64,000 bases of DNA from Pyricularia pennisetigena (lineage: Eukaryota; Ascomycota; Sordariomycetes; Magnaporthales; Pyriculariaceae). The position numbers were made by a program, and so were the translations under genes. Location: NCBI RefSeq assembly GCF_004337985.1, contig NC_043743.1, positions 240,228 through 304,227 of the forward strand, given 5' to 3'. The notes under the pieces are model-generated. The model saw only the letters and a list, made by a program, of their open reading frames with translations. It was not told the origin of the DNA and did not search any database. Positions 1 to 11,772 of this stretch are shown here, in pieces; position 1 is the first letter of the stretch, and each line of letters starts with the position of its first letter.

Positions 1-950
1 TAAAATATATAATTATTAAATATTAAAATCCCCAATTAACGGTTTAAATAAAACGACCAAATATTGGATAATAATAATTGTTACGTAAATTAAAAGCTTG
101 GATTATATATAAATTAGTACGGTTTAACGGCGCCCCGATTAAAAATAAAAGGGTTTAATATTGCGAATTGTAATAATTATTACGGTTAAATTCTGGAAAT
201 TTTGGCGTTTCCATTTTAATTTTATTTTATTAGCAAAAAACCTTATAAGTAAACCTAATTATCAATACTTTTTTTATTTTTATTAGCTTTTTTTTTTTTA
301 CAATAAAAACCTTTTTCCCAACCGCCAGGTTTTTTTTGTAATAATTAATAAAGAATTGTAACGATTAAACCAGCGTTTAATTTTTAATTTACAAACGTAA
401 TAATTATTACAATCGCAAAATTGCTTTAGCAAATACTGCAAACATATTCGTTAGGAAATTTAATTAAAATATTTTTAATTGGATAAAACTATTTATACCC
501 TACCCACCTAAGCAGGTATTAACCCAATCGTAACGAGGGTAAATTATAATTAACGTTTTTATATCGCAAAAGTACCCCCCACCCGGTTAAATCCGGGGTA
601 AACTAATTAATTTTATGGTAATAATAATTACAATGATTGTTTTAATTCGCCAAAAACCGTAATAATTGTTATAATTACGTTTTTTTATTACTATATTTCC
701 CAAAAAACGCCAAAAAGGTAAAACCTCCGCCTAAACCACCACCAAACTTACGTTGGAATATATATCCAATAATATTAAATTACCTGTTAACCTAATAATT
801 TTATTACAAAAAAAAACGCGGATAAAAACAATAAACCAATATTTCAAAAATTTGGAAAATAACGACGCGGATATTGCAATTGTTTTGGAGTTAAATTTTG
901 TTCGGTTGGACCGTTTTACATTATAAAATTATTCGGATGCAATCGGAATC
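1..950. other. AT-rich RIP-degraded DNA, no recognisable gene
   Basis: Strongly AT-rich, with short runs of open plus-strand frame broken by TAA and TAG. CpA dinucleotides are still fairly common on the plus strand while TpG is scarce. This is the pattern expected if C-to-T changes fell on the minus strand. Palindromic runs of the type TTGTAAYNATTRTTACAAT recur. I recognise no domain. It is probably the upstream part of the coding ruin that becomes readable after about 950. Confidence 0.6.
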
Positions 951-1891
951 CTTTTAAATTTTCCCCCTATTTTTAATAATAATAATAATAATTAAAATAA
1001 TACCGATATAAATTCCGGCGATAATAAATTTACCCCCGCCCCCGTCGATAAAAATAAAAATAATGCCGATATGGACGCCGGCGATAACGAATTTACCCCT
1101 GCCCCCATCGATTATAATAACGACGATATTTATATGGGCGAAAACGATAACCAACCTACCCCCGCGTCCGTTAATAAAGGCAATAATAATATTACTATAA
1201 ACGATAATTATAACGAATTTACCCCGGATTTGGATAACCGCTAATTGCAAATTCCCCTGGTATCCTTTAAATTATTTGCCAACGTATTATCCCCATTATT
1301 AAAAAACCCCAAAAACCGGCCTTTTGCATTATAACCGGAAATTATTATTAACCCGGTACCCGCGTTATTAAATAGGCCGCCCGCACCCCGTATATATAAA
1401 ACCATTATCGTTCGGCCAGTTAAAACCAATTTTATTTTGGTATCGCGGATGCAATTTAAACCTAATTTAACGTTAAATAATGGATTAATAAATTTCGTAT
1501 AACCCGAATATTATTTCCCATCGTATAAAAATACGGATTTCCTGGATCGTTTACCCGTCCCGTTATGGAAGGATTTTTAATTGGGTAAAAATTAATCCGT
1601 ATCGGCGATAATTATTACAATTTGGCGCAGGGTAAAAAATACGAATATTGTTAAAATAATTTGTATTATGCCCCATTTGGGTTATATTAATTGTTTTAAA
1701 ATTGATAATAATATTAACCCGCCCGCCTGGTTCGGTCGCGGAAATAACATTTTCCGCAATACGAACGAAACCCCAATCGCCCAGACCTTTGAACGCCTTT
1801 GATCCGCTGCTGGCGTCGCCGTAGCAAAAGCACGCGTTAATGGCCAAATTTTGGCATACTATTTTAACAGTAATTCGTCGAATATAAGCGA

Positions 1892-1900
1892 GGTGATAGT
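1892..1900. repeat. Target-site duplication, left copy of E1
   Basis: The 9-mer GGTGATAGT is directly before the element and matches GGTGATGGT directly after it at 3766-3774. The single difference is G to A in a TpG context, as RIP would produce. Confidence 0.7.
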
Positions 1901-3765
1901 TAGTTTCAGTGCTCAGACTAGACCCCCCTGCTTCGCAGTGGGGACCGAGCGCTCCATATACCTTTTAGCCATATGGCTTTTCGACCAATTACATTGGCCG
2001 AAAAAATCGCGCTCGTTCTAATTTAAGGACATTTTGTCGCATTTCGCCGTTTATGGCGGTACCACCAACGATAATTTGTCGCATTTCGCCGTTTACAACG
2101 GTATTATCAATAATATACCTAATATTACGATATCGCTAATAATTATTTTATGAATAAAAGGATAATTTGTAATATTTTACCGTTTATAGCGGGTATATAT
2201 AATATATTTGCATTATAATAGCAAAAGAAAATGGTGTAATTATAATGTATAATTAAATATTTAAATAAAAAAACAAATAAAAATTATAAGAATATGTAGT
2301 AATTTGCGTTAAATTAATTGGAGTTTGTTAATTATTTAAATACCGGCCGCGTTTTAATAGCTCCTATATATGGAAAGATATTAAAATATTAAGTAAAATG
2401 TGTAATTTTTCATTATATTTAACTTTTATTTTAAATAATGGTATATAATATTAATTTTAGTTGAGATTACAGTTTTTGACGTTTAGTAAACCTAACACTG
2501 CAAAATGCATGGAATTATCAATTAAAACAAAAGTTTTATTAATATATTTATATAAATTAATAATTTGTTAAAAATTTAAATAGTTTACGCAAATATTGGT
2601 AGAATAAGAATATTTCTGATTGATGCATTCCTTTATCAGTTTGTTAATAAACTTCAAATAAGTATTGTTTTTATAAATTTTATTTAATTAAATAAAGCAA
2701 AAAATATAAAAAAACACATTTTTAGCATTTTTTATTATAAAAAAATAAAAAGGGCCGGTATTGTAAATCAGGTTTCACGTTGACGTTTATTTATATACAT
2801 AGTCCACTTTTACAAATTCTGGTTTTATTAATGTTAAAATTGGTAAAAATATAAAAACATTTCGATTGCAAAATAAATATAAAGTTGGATACACTTTACC
2901 TATCCGCATATTTAACGGTCAAAATAGATAAACATACGTACCAAAATGTAGGATTGTATTAAATGTACATATGCCACCCCCTATGTGCAAAAACCCTAAA
3001 ATTTGGCTGCAAAAGAAAAATAATATAAAATTAATTAAATAAAGCAAAAAAATATATAAAATACACATTTAGCACTTGCTTCTATTAAACAGTTTTTAAA
3101 ACCGATATAATAGGGGGGATTGGATTTGGACGGTTGTTTATATACGTAATAGGATTTCTGAAATTTTAGTTTTATTATCGTTAAAATTGGTAAAAATATA
3201 AACGAGTTTCGATTATAAATTATGTATAAAAAAGTATATACTTTGCCTATCCGCTTATTTAACTGCTTATATAATCTGGTATATGCATCAAAATTTAATG
3301 TAATAATATATAAATATCTACGACCCTCCACGTGCAAAAATTATAAAATTTGGTCAAAATTAAAAATAATACTAAAAAAAATCGAAAATCGAAAAAAAAA
3401 TCAAAAAAACAGTACCGCCATAAACGGATTAAGGGCAGGTGGTATCCAGTTCGGCCATTATAACAAATAAAAAAATAAATCGCATCGCTGCTAATAGCGG
3501 TATTAAACGCTATTCTCAACGATATTTTATTTTTTCAATATTGTACGTGGTTATGGAATAATAAAGGAGTTTCGGTTAAAAAAAAACCAAAAATACCGCC
3601 ATAAACGGCGGAAATCGACAAATTGTCCTTAGACCTAAACCAAAGCGTTCTTTGGATGGACCCACAAGTACATTGCAAAGCCGCAATTGAGCTACGAAAT
3701 GGAGCGAAGCGAACGGAGTGGATCGATTGTGGAGCTTTGGGCTTCAGGGATAAGCCCTGAAACTA
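1901..3765. mobile_element. Non-coding Mutator-like element copy 1 (E1), 9-bp target duplication
   Basis: The element starts TAGTTTCAG and ends CTGAAACTA. It is flanked by GGTGATAGT (1892-1900) and GGTGATGGT (3766-3774), a 9-bp duplication differing by one RIP-type transition. The two ends are different modules. The left one (T1, about 1901-2070) carries an ACCCCCCTGC...GTGGGGACC block. The right one (T2, about 3600-3765) carries a GGATGGACCCACA block and a GGGCTTCAGGGATAAGCCC hairpin. Both run inward to a shared motif like CGCCGTTTATGGCGGTA. The interior is AT-rich with no coding frame and holds two tandem units about 347 bp apart. Long ends plus a 9-bp duplication suggest a non-autonomous Mutator-like element. 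That class assignment is inference. Confidence 0.7.
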
Positions 3766-3832
3766 GGTGATGGTCGTATTTGGTTACGAGACGACAAATG
3801 TTTTGGTGCAGTATATTAATATAATGAGTTAG

Positions 3833-4520
3833 TGTTTCCTTTTATTGGATTGCGATAGTTGTTACAATTTTTGCACTAATATATCCTGCTATTTATTATA
3901 TTGTAACAACTGTTACAATTTTTTGCGGTAATGTTAAATAATTACTGCTATAATATAATAGCTGTTACAATTTGGTTTTCACCTTTTTATATATTTTGTG
4001 ATAACGGGCACAATTTTAATTGTTAATTAATTTATTTTCAATCGCCGACATATTCGGGTTTTTAATTTATTTTAAAGTAAGTAATCCCGGTAAACAGATT
4101 AAAAATAATAAAATACCCGTTTGGTAAAAGGTTTTGGCCTCCGTGCCGGATATATTTAACGATGAAGGTATTAAACCTATTTTCGATAATTTGGCAAATC
4201 GGCGTCGCCTACCCCCTATCCCCCCCTTTATCCGCTAAAGCGATATTAATTTCCCCGGGTTGAAAATATTCGCAAATAAATTTAAACCGGTTATAATTCC
4301 CACAATTTTCGCTATAATGTTAATTTACCTGCGGATAATAACCACCGGACCTAATTTTAAAAACGGCGATTTAAAATTTAAAACCGTTAATCCTGGACCA
4401 TATATATATAGCGGTTATTATATCGACGATTAATTTGGGGTTTATTACCATTTTTTCTATTTTGTTTTTCGCCGGTAGGGAAAAATCGTTGTTGGAAATA
4501 AAAAAATTTTAGCGATTTTG
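3833..4520 (+). pseudogene. RIP-degraded segment left of the Gypsy element
   Basis: AT-rich sequence with several TGTTACAATT-type palindromes at 3850-3980, then fragments of plus-strand frame (for example VPDIFNDEGIKPIFDNLA near 4140). It is interrupted at 4520 by the Gypsy retrotransposon. The same host sequence resumes at 11778. No family recognised. Confidence 0.35.
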
Positions 4521-4975
4521 TGTTACGATCAAGGTATCGGGTAACCTGTTCTTAGGGTAAAGTACAGTGGGTTGAAGCAACTGAGCGTCTTGACTGGGTA
4601 ACTGGGGTTTTTAATGACTGGGGTAAAGTTATAATCGTTTTCAAGTAAATATTGAGGTTAACTAAAGTTTAATTGCTGCTAAGCAATCCTAGAATCGAAT
4701 TTATTTATATGGTAATAAGCGTGCCTTATATAAACTATGTTCCGAATATGATTTCCCTTAATTTGTTACAAATCGCAGAAATTATTTCGCCTAATTTGTT
4801 GTAATTTTTTAAAGATTATTAAAATTACCTTTTTGGCGATTACGTGGTATTACGTGATTTTTCCTTTAAATAATCGATATTTTATTATCGGCGATTTTTT
4901 TGGGCGAATATCGTTAGGAGGGGTGTGACCCCGCCTGGCCTTATTGGTACCGACCCATTTTGTTTGGTCGTAATA
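4521..4975 (-). repeat. LTR (3' LTR of the minus-strand Gypsy element)
   Basis: 455 bp, plus-strand start TGTTACGATC. It aligns over its whole length with 11318-11772. Differences are mostly C/T and G/A transitions, as expected from RIP. Confidence 0.92.
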
Positions 4976-5082
4976 TTAGGTTTCCCTTTTTTTGGCCAAA
5001 TCCTTTTGGTTTTTAAATAGTTTGTATTTTTTTAATTTTTGTTTTTGTTTTTATATTCCTTTTTTGCTAACCTTTTTACGCT

Positions 5083-5790
5083 ATGTTTAATCGCGTAACC
5101 AAATTAAAATTTGGTCGTTCGTCGATAAAACGTCGCCACGTTTTCCTTTTTTCCCTATTATCGACCGACATTGTCGAAATGCTTTCCTGCAGTCCCTGTT
5201 ATATTAAAAGCGTAATATTTTATCAGGTATTTCCGCAGGATTTTGCTCGTTGTATAGAATGCGTTCGTTCCAACCGTTTTGGTTGCGACGTATTGGGTTT
5301 GTCCGCTGCTTAGATCCGTTATATTGGTCGCCAATATTCGAAGCTGGATACGGAGGTTAAAGCGTTTAAAAAGCAAATTTACGCGCAGCAAGCGAAATTG
5401 CTTCGTTTGCGAAAGTAAAAAAAACTGTGGTTTAAAAAAATAATGCGAGCTGTGTTTCGCGGGATTAATAATTTGGAGGAATTAAATCGCGTAAAGCGTA
5501 AGGAGGCAAAGCAGGAGGAGCGGCGGCGATCGTCCGAAATTTTTTTTAAAATATTATTCGAATCGCTTTTTCCGGATTCCAATTTTGTTTGGGATTTAAT
5601 TTTCCCGATGGGTCCTTTAAATCCTTTTTTATTGGATAAAATAAATGTTTTTGCGCAATATTCGGTCGGTGAATTGTTTTTGTCCGTATGTTTTAGTTTG
5701 TTAATATGTGTTAATCGTTTTTTTGTAAATTCGTTTAGTGGTATGGTTTCGAATCCTGGCCGATTTTTAGTTTTTGGGAATGGTAGGTAG
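5083..5790 (+). pseudogene. Antisense Cys-rich coiled-coil ORF between Gypsy pol and 3' LTR
   Basis: A single plus-strand frame runs from ATG 5083 to the stop at 5788-5790. It is interrupted by a TAG (5311-5313) and a TAA inside the coiled coil, both explained by RIP of Gln or Trp codons. It is antisense to the retroelement and lies wholly between the end of the chromodomain and the LTR. Encoded order: a Cys-rich block (CSPC, then ARCIECVRSNRFGCDV), then a long charged helix (KLDTEVKAFKKQIYAQQAK ... LEELNRVKRKEAKQEERRR), then a hydrophobic tail. From memory, similar short CX2C-plus-coiled-coil ORFs occur in other ascomycete repeats. The function is unknown. Confidence 0.55.
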
Positions 5791-5820
5791 TGCTTTTTTA
5801 AATCGTCCTTTTTTTTTTGG

Positions 5821-8800
5821 CTAATTTGCTCGCAAATCCAGTTTTTGGTAATATTGACGGAATGGTTCCTGGCAATTTTGGAAATGGTTAAAAGGTTCCC
5901 AAATGTTTTTTTCGTGTCCGTAATTTTCCCATTTAATAAAATATTTTATTTTACCGTGGTTGCGTTTATGGTCCAATATTTGTTCGACGTCGTATGTTTT
6001 TTCTTCGTCGATTTCGATTGTTTTTTGTATATTGGTACCGGGTGGTACTGGTTCCAATAATAATACGTGGAACGTTGGGTAGATTTTTATAATTCCTGGT
6101 AATAACAGTTTGTAGTTAGTTTCGTTAATTTTTTTGTTAATTTTAAAAAGTCCAAACTTTTTGTAATTAAATTTGCTATTTGGTCGTTGTATTTTAATAT
6201 TGCGTCGAATAAGGTAAACGTTATTTCCTTCCTGGAAGGATGGTCCTTTTATCCGATGCTGGTTAGCGTATTTAGTTATTTTTTTTCGTACGAATTCCAA
6301 TTTTTGTTGGAATTTTCGGTGGAGTTTTCGTAATTCGTTTGCTTGTTTATCGGCTCGTGGGGCCGTAATCGTGGTTTTTGGTTCTCTATATACCGTAAGG
6401 TTAAATCCGTAGTTGGTATAAAACGGGGTTGTTTTGGTATTTTTATTTTTTGAGCTGTTGTATGCGAATTGTGTTATGGGTAATAGCCGTACCCAATTGT
6501 CCTGCTTATGGTTTATATAGCATTTTAAATATTGTTCCAATATTTGGTTTACTCGTTTTGTTTGTCCATTTATTTGTGGGTGGAATGCTGTAAATAATTT
6601 GTGGTCGGTTTTTAACTATTCCATTAAAAATTTCCAGAATTTTAATATAAAAAATTTATTTTTATCCGTGATAATGCTTTCTGGAAATCCGTGGTTGCTG
6701 ACAATTATTCGTAAGAATGTGTAAGCGATTTTTTCGGCGTTGCTACTTTCCTTATAGGGTAGGAAATAGGCGTATTTAGTGAGTTTATCCATTATAATTA
6801 ATATATTATCGTATTTAGTTTTAGTGAGTAATTTTTCGGAAAATGGTAATTTAACGATAAAATCCATTGTAATGGTTTGCCAAGCTTTATTAGGGGCTGG
6901 TAAAAATTGTAAAAACCCGTAAGGTTTGTGTTTGGCGGATTTGTTTTTTGCGCAAAATTCGCAGTTTTTAATGGTTTTTCGTACTTTTTGTCGTATTCCT
7001 TTAAAATTATGGTGCTGTTTTAACCGTTTCTATGTTTTGGAAATCCTTTAATATCCGTAAGCTTTGCTTTCGTGGATTTTCCGTATTTCCTTTGGTATAA
7101 TTACCGTGTTAATCGTTATAAAATTTCGGTAAATTGGTAAAAGGTTTCCGTTATCGTTTACCGTAAAAATTTTCCGTGTTTCCTCGGGTATTATGTTCTT
7201 ATGGTTTGGTCTTCTGCTGAAGGCGTCGGCCCTGCCATTTTCTGTTTTTTTTCGGTAAATAATTTTAAAATGGAATTTTGATAGGAATTTTGCCTATTTA
7301 ATTTGTCGTTTATTTAATATTTTGCTGGTGGTAAAATGGGTTAGGTTTTTGTGGTCCGTGTAAATTAATATTTCGTATTTAATTCCGGATAATTGTGGTT
7401 TTTATTTTTCAAATGTTCGGATAATAATTATAAATTTTTTATCGTGGATTTGGTAATTAAGTTTTGGTTTATATAACTTCTGTAAAAAAAAGGCGCAAGG
7501 GTGCAGGCGTTTTTTTTCGTTTCGTTGGTTAAATTGTCCTCCGATTGCGTAATCGGATGCGTCGGTTTCGATTTCGAAAGGTTTCGTTGGGTTTAGTATT
7601 TTAAAGATCGGTTTTTGTGCTATTGCATTTCGTAGTTGTTCGAAAGCTTGCTATATTTATTCCGTCCATTGGAATTTTAAATCCTTTTTGGTTATATTGG
7701 TCAATAGGGTGGCGATTGCGCCGTAACTTTTAATAAATTTTTTGTAAAAGTTTACAAATTTAAAGAATGCCCGAACGTTTTTTACGTTTTGTGGTTGGGG
7801 CCATTCCTTTATTATTTGGATTTTTAATTTTTCCATCCTAATTTCTCCAGGGGCGATAATATATTTTAGGAAGTTGATTTGCTTATTGTGAAAAATGCAT
7901 TTTTCGGGTTTAATTAAGAGTTTAGCGTTTTGTAGTTTTTGTAAAACTGTGTGGACGTGTTTTTTGTGTTTTTCCAACGTTTTGGAAAAAATAAGGATAT
8001 TGTCCAGGTAAATAACGACAAAAATATTTAAGCATTCCCTGAAAACGTGGTTAATTATAGTTTAAAAGGTTGCGGGGGCGTTGGTGAAACCGAAAGGTAT
8101 TACCAGGTATTTGTAATGTTTTCGTTTGGTGCGAAATGCTGTTTTCCATTTTTCGCCTTCCTTTATGCGGATTAAATTGTATATTTTTTTAAAGTTTAGT
8201 GTTGTAAACCATTGTATTTGGTAAAACATGTTTCGAAATTCTCCTATTAGTGGGAGCGGGTAGCAATTTTTTATTGTAATGTCGTTTAATTGTTTGTAAT
8301 CCACGCATAGTCGTAATTTTCCGTTCTTTTTTGGTACGAAAAAGATTGGGTATCCTATTGGTAATATCGATGGTTTAATATAATTTTTTTTGAGGTTTTC
8401 CGCGAAATATTCGTTTAAAACCTCCATTTGTGTCGGATTTAAACCGTATATTTTATGGAATTTTGGTTGGGTTCTTTTTTTTAATAGTATTTCGTGGTCG
8501 AACGGACTGTGCTCGGGTAATCCTGTTTCGAGTTTTTGGCTAAATAATCGTGTATAATTTTGGTATTTTTCTGGGATTTTGCCGTTTTTGGTCTGTTTTT
8601 TCGTAGTTTATATTGTGTAATTGGATCGGTTTTGGCCTATAAATAGTCGTTTTTTTTCCGATATTGGCTCCGGGGTTGGTCGTCCTCCCTGTAGGTACGC
8701 CATTTGCTTTATTTGGTTTTTCCGTGCTTTATATTTCCTGTATAAACCCTGCTGTGCTGGAGGTCGTTCAGTGATTAGGTGTTTTTCCCATTAAATTTGG

Positions 8801-10260
8801 CCTGTAATCCAATTTATCCGGGGGTTGCTCCTTTTAAGCTAAAAAATTCCTAAAATTATATTTTTGTTCCTTATTTCCGTAATATCCAAAGTGATTTATT
8901 CCTTTCGTCCATAGTTTTCCATCTAAAGGTATACGGTTTTTGTTTCGATGGTACCGTTCCCGTATAAAACTGCCTTTCCTTTTACGGTTTGTAATCGATA
9001 TAGTTTTTCCTTTTATCGCCAAAGTATTCGTCGTTTTTTCACGATTTTTGGAAAAATGTAGTTGCTTTATACTCCGCTATTAAAGAGCGTTCGTATAGGT
9101 TTTCCATTAAATCGTATATTTAGGAATATATATTCGTGTATTGCTTTCGTGGTTTGCGTGGCGTTTAAGGTTTTTTATTCCGTTTCTGTTGCTACCGTTT
9201 AGTGCCCTGTACCGTTTGGCTGTCCTAGTTTTTTGGTTTGCTGGACTCGCGTCGTGGGTCCTTATTCTTTTTATTTCGGGGCGTATAATTATTTTTAACG
9301 TTAATTTTATTAAATCGGTGCCCTATTGGTGCAGGCGTTTTTCGTACGTTTGTGGGTATTTCGTTGTTTTTAACGTTGGGGTTCCACACAATTTTGGTCA
9401 TAGGTGCGGGTCCTGGTTATCGTAATTTCGTTTCGTGCCATGCCTGTATTTTGGCTAATATGTGTATTTTGCAAATATTTCGGGTGTATTCGTACTATAG
9501 GAATTGTTTTTAATTGTAACATACCATGGGGTAATCGTTACAAAGGGTGAAAATTACCGCTGGTTCGGTGTTAAATCTTATTTTAATTTCCCAATTGGGT
9601 AATTTAGTGGTGGTGTATATTTCGTGGATGCCTATTGTTTTGCGTCGTTGTGGGAAAAAATCGTGGATTATTTTTCTGCTAAAATGCAATCCGCAATTGT
9701 TTCGAAAATATTTTGCCCAAAAGATTTTTGTGTGTTTGGGATGTTTGGTATTTAAAATTGGGTGGTTTCCAAAAGTTGGATCGATTAATCCTATAAGGTT
9801 TTATATTTATATTCGAAATAATATTCCGGGAAATTGCACTGATTGGTCGTTTCGGTATAAATCGATAAATTTTTTTTCATATATATAAAAATTATTTTCC
9901 CTTATTATATTGTATAAGTTTGAAAATATAGTTTTTTTTTCGTTAAATTCGTTTTTTAACTCGTTACTAAATTCGTCCGTTGGGGTTTGTTGGATTATCC
10001 GGATGCGGTGGGTTTATCCCAATAGTTTTGGTTTTAATTTTTTTAAAGTATTTAATTCCGTAGGTTCGGGTAATTTGGCGTTTTGCCTGCGTAATTGTGC
10101 CGGTGGTTTGGTTTTAATAGGTATACGGTTTCCTATTACTAAGGTCCGAATATTTTTAAATTTTTATAGGTATTATCCTGCGTCCATTTTTGCGCTGTTG
10201 TGGATTATATAATTATCGTCGTAATATATGGTCCAGTTTTTTAAATTATATTAATCCGGT
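5821..10260 (-). pseudogene. Gypsy Pol (RT, RNase H, integrase, chromodomain), RIP-damaged
   Basis: Fragments of one polyprotein run along the minus strand. Reverse transcriptase lies about 8430-7990: LCVDYKQLNDITIKN, then PFGFTNAPATF, then YLDN where the family has the catalytic YLDD. The thumb/connection region follows at 7977-7657. Integrase covers about 7000-6300, with a CEFC zinc motif, MDFIVKLP and SIITDKN carrying the two catalytic Asp. The third acidic residue, expected in GQTERVNQ, reads GQTKRVNQ. A chromodomain closes the protein (YDVEQILDHK ... YFIKWENYG ... NIWEP, about 6000-5850), ending at 5821. Loss of the RT Asp and the integrase Glu by G-to-A change, plus stops at former Trp codons, makes it inactive. 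Confidence 0.88.
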
Positions 10261-10268
10261 GGTATTTG

Positions 10269-11257
10269 TTAATGGGTAGTGGTATTTAATCTTCGTGGTT
10301 TTTTGGAATCGGGGTGTAAATCCGGAGTGTTTTGGGGATAAAATTTGGCTATATGTCCTAATTTTTCGCATTTAAAGCATTTACCACTTTTGGGATCCTT
10401 GCGCGGTTTTTTATATTGGGTCGCGTTAAAGTCCATGGGTCCGTTATATATTCCGTAGGAAATATTATATTGGCGAAGCGGTTTAGGGTATTGGTATTTG
10501 CGTCCCGTATTAGTTTGTCGCAAGGTTAACCCCCACACGCTACGTTTTTTGCGTCGTTCCAATTTCCGTTCGTAAAATCGGTTGTCGATTTTAATTGCTA
10601 ATTTTACGTATTCGGTTAAAGTGTCGGGTCGTTTTTTTTTAACAAATTCGTTTTTAACTTTTTTTTTAAATTCCGCATAAAAGCGTGTTATTAGGGTTTC
10701 GGGGCCCCATAATAATTTGGCGGTAATTTGTCGAAATTTATTGGTATATTTGGATACCGATTTGGTTTGGGTAAGGTGTACCAGTTTACGTTTAACCGTG
10801 CGTTCTTCGTTTAAATTACCGAATGCTTTTTTAAAACATTTTTCGAAATTCTCGTAATCGTCGAAAATGCGGTTAATCTCAATTTTACGGTTTTTTTTTT
10901 ATCGTGGTCCAAATAGTTTCGTAGGATTGGTTCGAACCAGGTAAGCGTATCGCCCCTTAATAGCGAAACTGCGTAAGTGACTTTTTCTGCGTTATTATCG
11001 AAATTATCCTCGTTAAAGTGAAGGTAGGCCCGGATTCCCGTAAAAAATCCCTATAAGGTACTTAAGGTGCTATTATAAGGTGATGGTAAAAAGTATTTAA
11101 TATAATTCCTATTGGTTCGATTAATTTGTTCGGTTATTCGTTCCTGGAATTGTCGATTTTTTGTTTGGAGCGTCGCGATTATTTAACGTAAGGCGTTAGC
11201 GTTAGCCGGAGCGTTAATAGTAAAGGGGGTTTAAGGGGTGGTTTTATTGGAAAACAT
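10269..11257 (-). pseudogene. Gypsy Gag, RIP-damaged, with zinc knuckle
   Basis: Capsid/nucleocapsid-like protein of the retroelement. A start at 11257 (MFSNKTTP) lies 60 bp inside the 5' LTR. The frame reads on with several in-frame stops through typical Gag sequence (RAYLHFNEDNFD, YAVSLLRGDTLTWFEP). Near the end lies CFKCEKLGHIAKFY, a CX2CX4HX4C zinc knuckle whose last Cys is now Tyr, the TGY-to-TAY change expected from RIP on this strand. The Gag of this family binds the element RNA. This copy is non-functional. Confidence 0.8.
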
Positions 11258-11317
11258 TATTTCGGCGATACTATTCGGTATATTCCAAAACAAAATACTA
11301 AATAGGAGCAATTAAAA

Positions 11318-11772
11318 TATTACGATTAAAATATCGGGTAACCTGTTTTTAGGGTAAAATATAGTGGGTTAAAACAATTAAGCGTTTTAATTGGGTAATT
11401 GGGGTTTTTAATAATTGGGGTGAAATTATAATCGTTTTCAAGTAAATATTAAGGTTAATTAGAGTTTAATTGCTGTTAAACAATCCTAAAATCGAATCTA
11501 TTTATATGGTAATAAGCGTGTTTTATATAAATTATATTCCGAATGTGATTTCCTTTAATTTGTCACAAATCGCAGAAATTATTTCGCCTGATTTGTTGTA
11601 ATTTTTTAAGGATTATTGAAATCACTTTTTTGGCGATTACGTGGCGTTACGTGACTTTTCCCTTAGGTAATCGATGTTCTGTTGTCGGCGATTTCTTTGG
11701 GCGAGTGTCGTTAGGAGGGGTGTGACCCCGCCTGGCCTCATTGGTACCGACCCATCTTGTCTGGTCGTAACA
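11318..11772 (-). repeat. LTR (5' LTR of the minus-strand Gypsy element)
   Basis: 455 bp and collinear with 4521-4975. It starts TATTACGATT where the other copy has TGTTACGATC, three transitions of the RIP type, and ends GGTCGTAACA. It is followed by the target duplication TTTTG. Confidence 0.92.

Larger units (their letters stand above)
951..3832 (+). pseudogene. RIP-degraded plus-strand gene interrupted by a 1.87 kb transposon
   Basis: I do not recognise the family. One plus-strand frame (codons starting at multiples of three) is mostly open from about 951 to 1900. It begins with acidic, Asn/Asp-rich imperfect repeats containing a recurring core like GDNEFTPAP, then a longer segment with scattered stops. 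A non-coding element occupies 1901-3765 and is flanked by a 9-bp target duplication. Removing the element and one duplication joins the frame exactly, giving the junction ...SNISEV then VVFGYETTNVLVQ, with a stop at 3830-3832. The gene was therefore coding before both the insertion and the RIP damage. It could be part of a larger mobile element. No function is proposed. Confidence 0.45.
4521..11772 (-). mobile_element. Ty3/Gypsy chromovirus, complete but RIP-inactivated
   Basis: A full-length LTR retrotransposon of 7252 bp lying on the minus strand. Its two LTRs (4521-4975 and 11318-11772) are each 455 bp, begin and end TG...CA before mutation, and are flanked by the 5-bp duplication TTTTG (4516-4520 and 11773-11777). 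Reading along the minus strand the order is Gag with a zinc knuckle, reverse transcriptase, RNase H region, integrase and a C-terminal chromodomain. That order marks the chromovirus branch of Ty3/Gypsy. A purine-rich tract on the minus strand (about 4981-4995) next to the left LTR fits the polypurine tract. Many internal stops and altered catalytic residues show it cannot transpose by itself. Confidence 0.92.

Noticed and set aside
954..1250. 98-codon minus-strand frame with GGRGKFVIAGVHIGII repeats
   Set aside because: Reverse reading of the acidic tandem repeats. The plus-strand frame continues over a much longer distance and across the E1 insertion.
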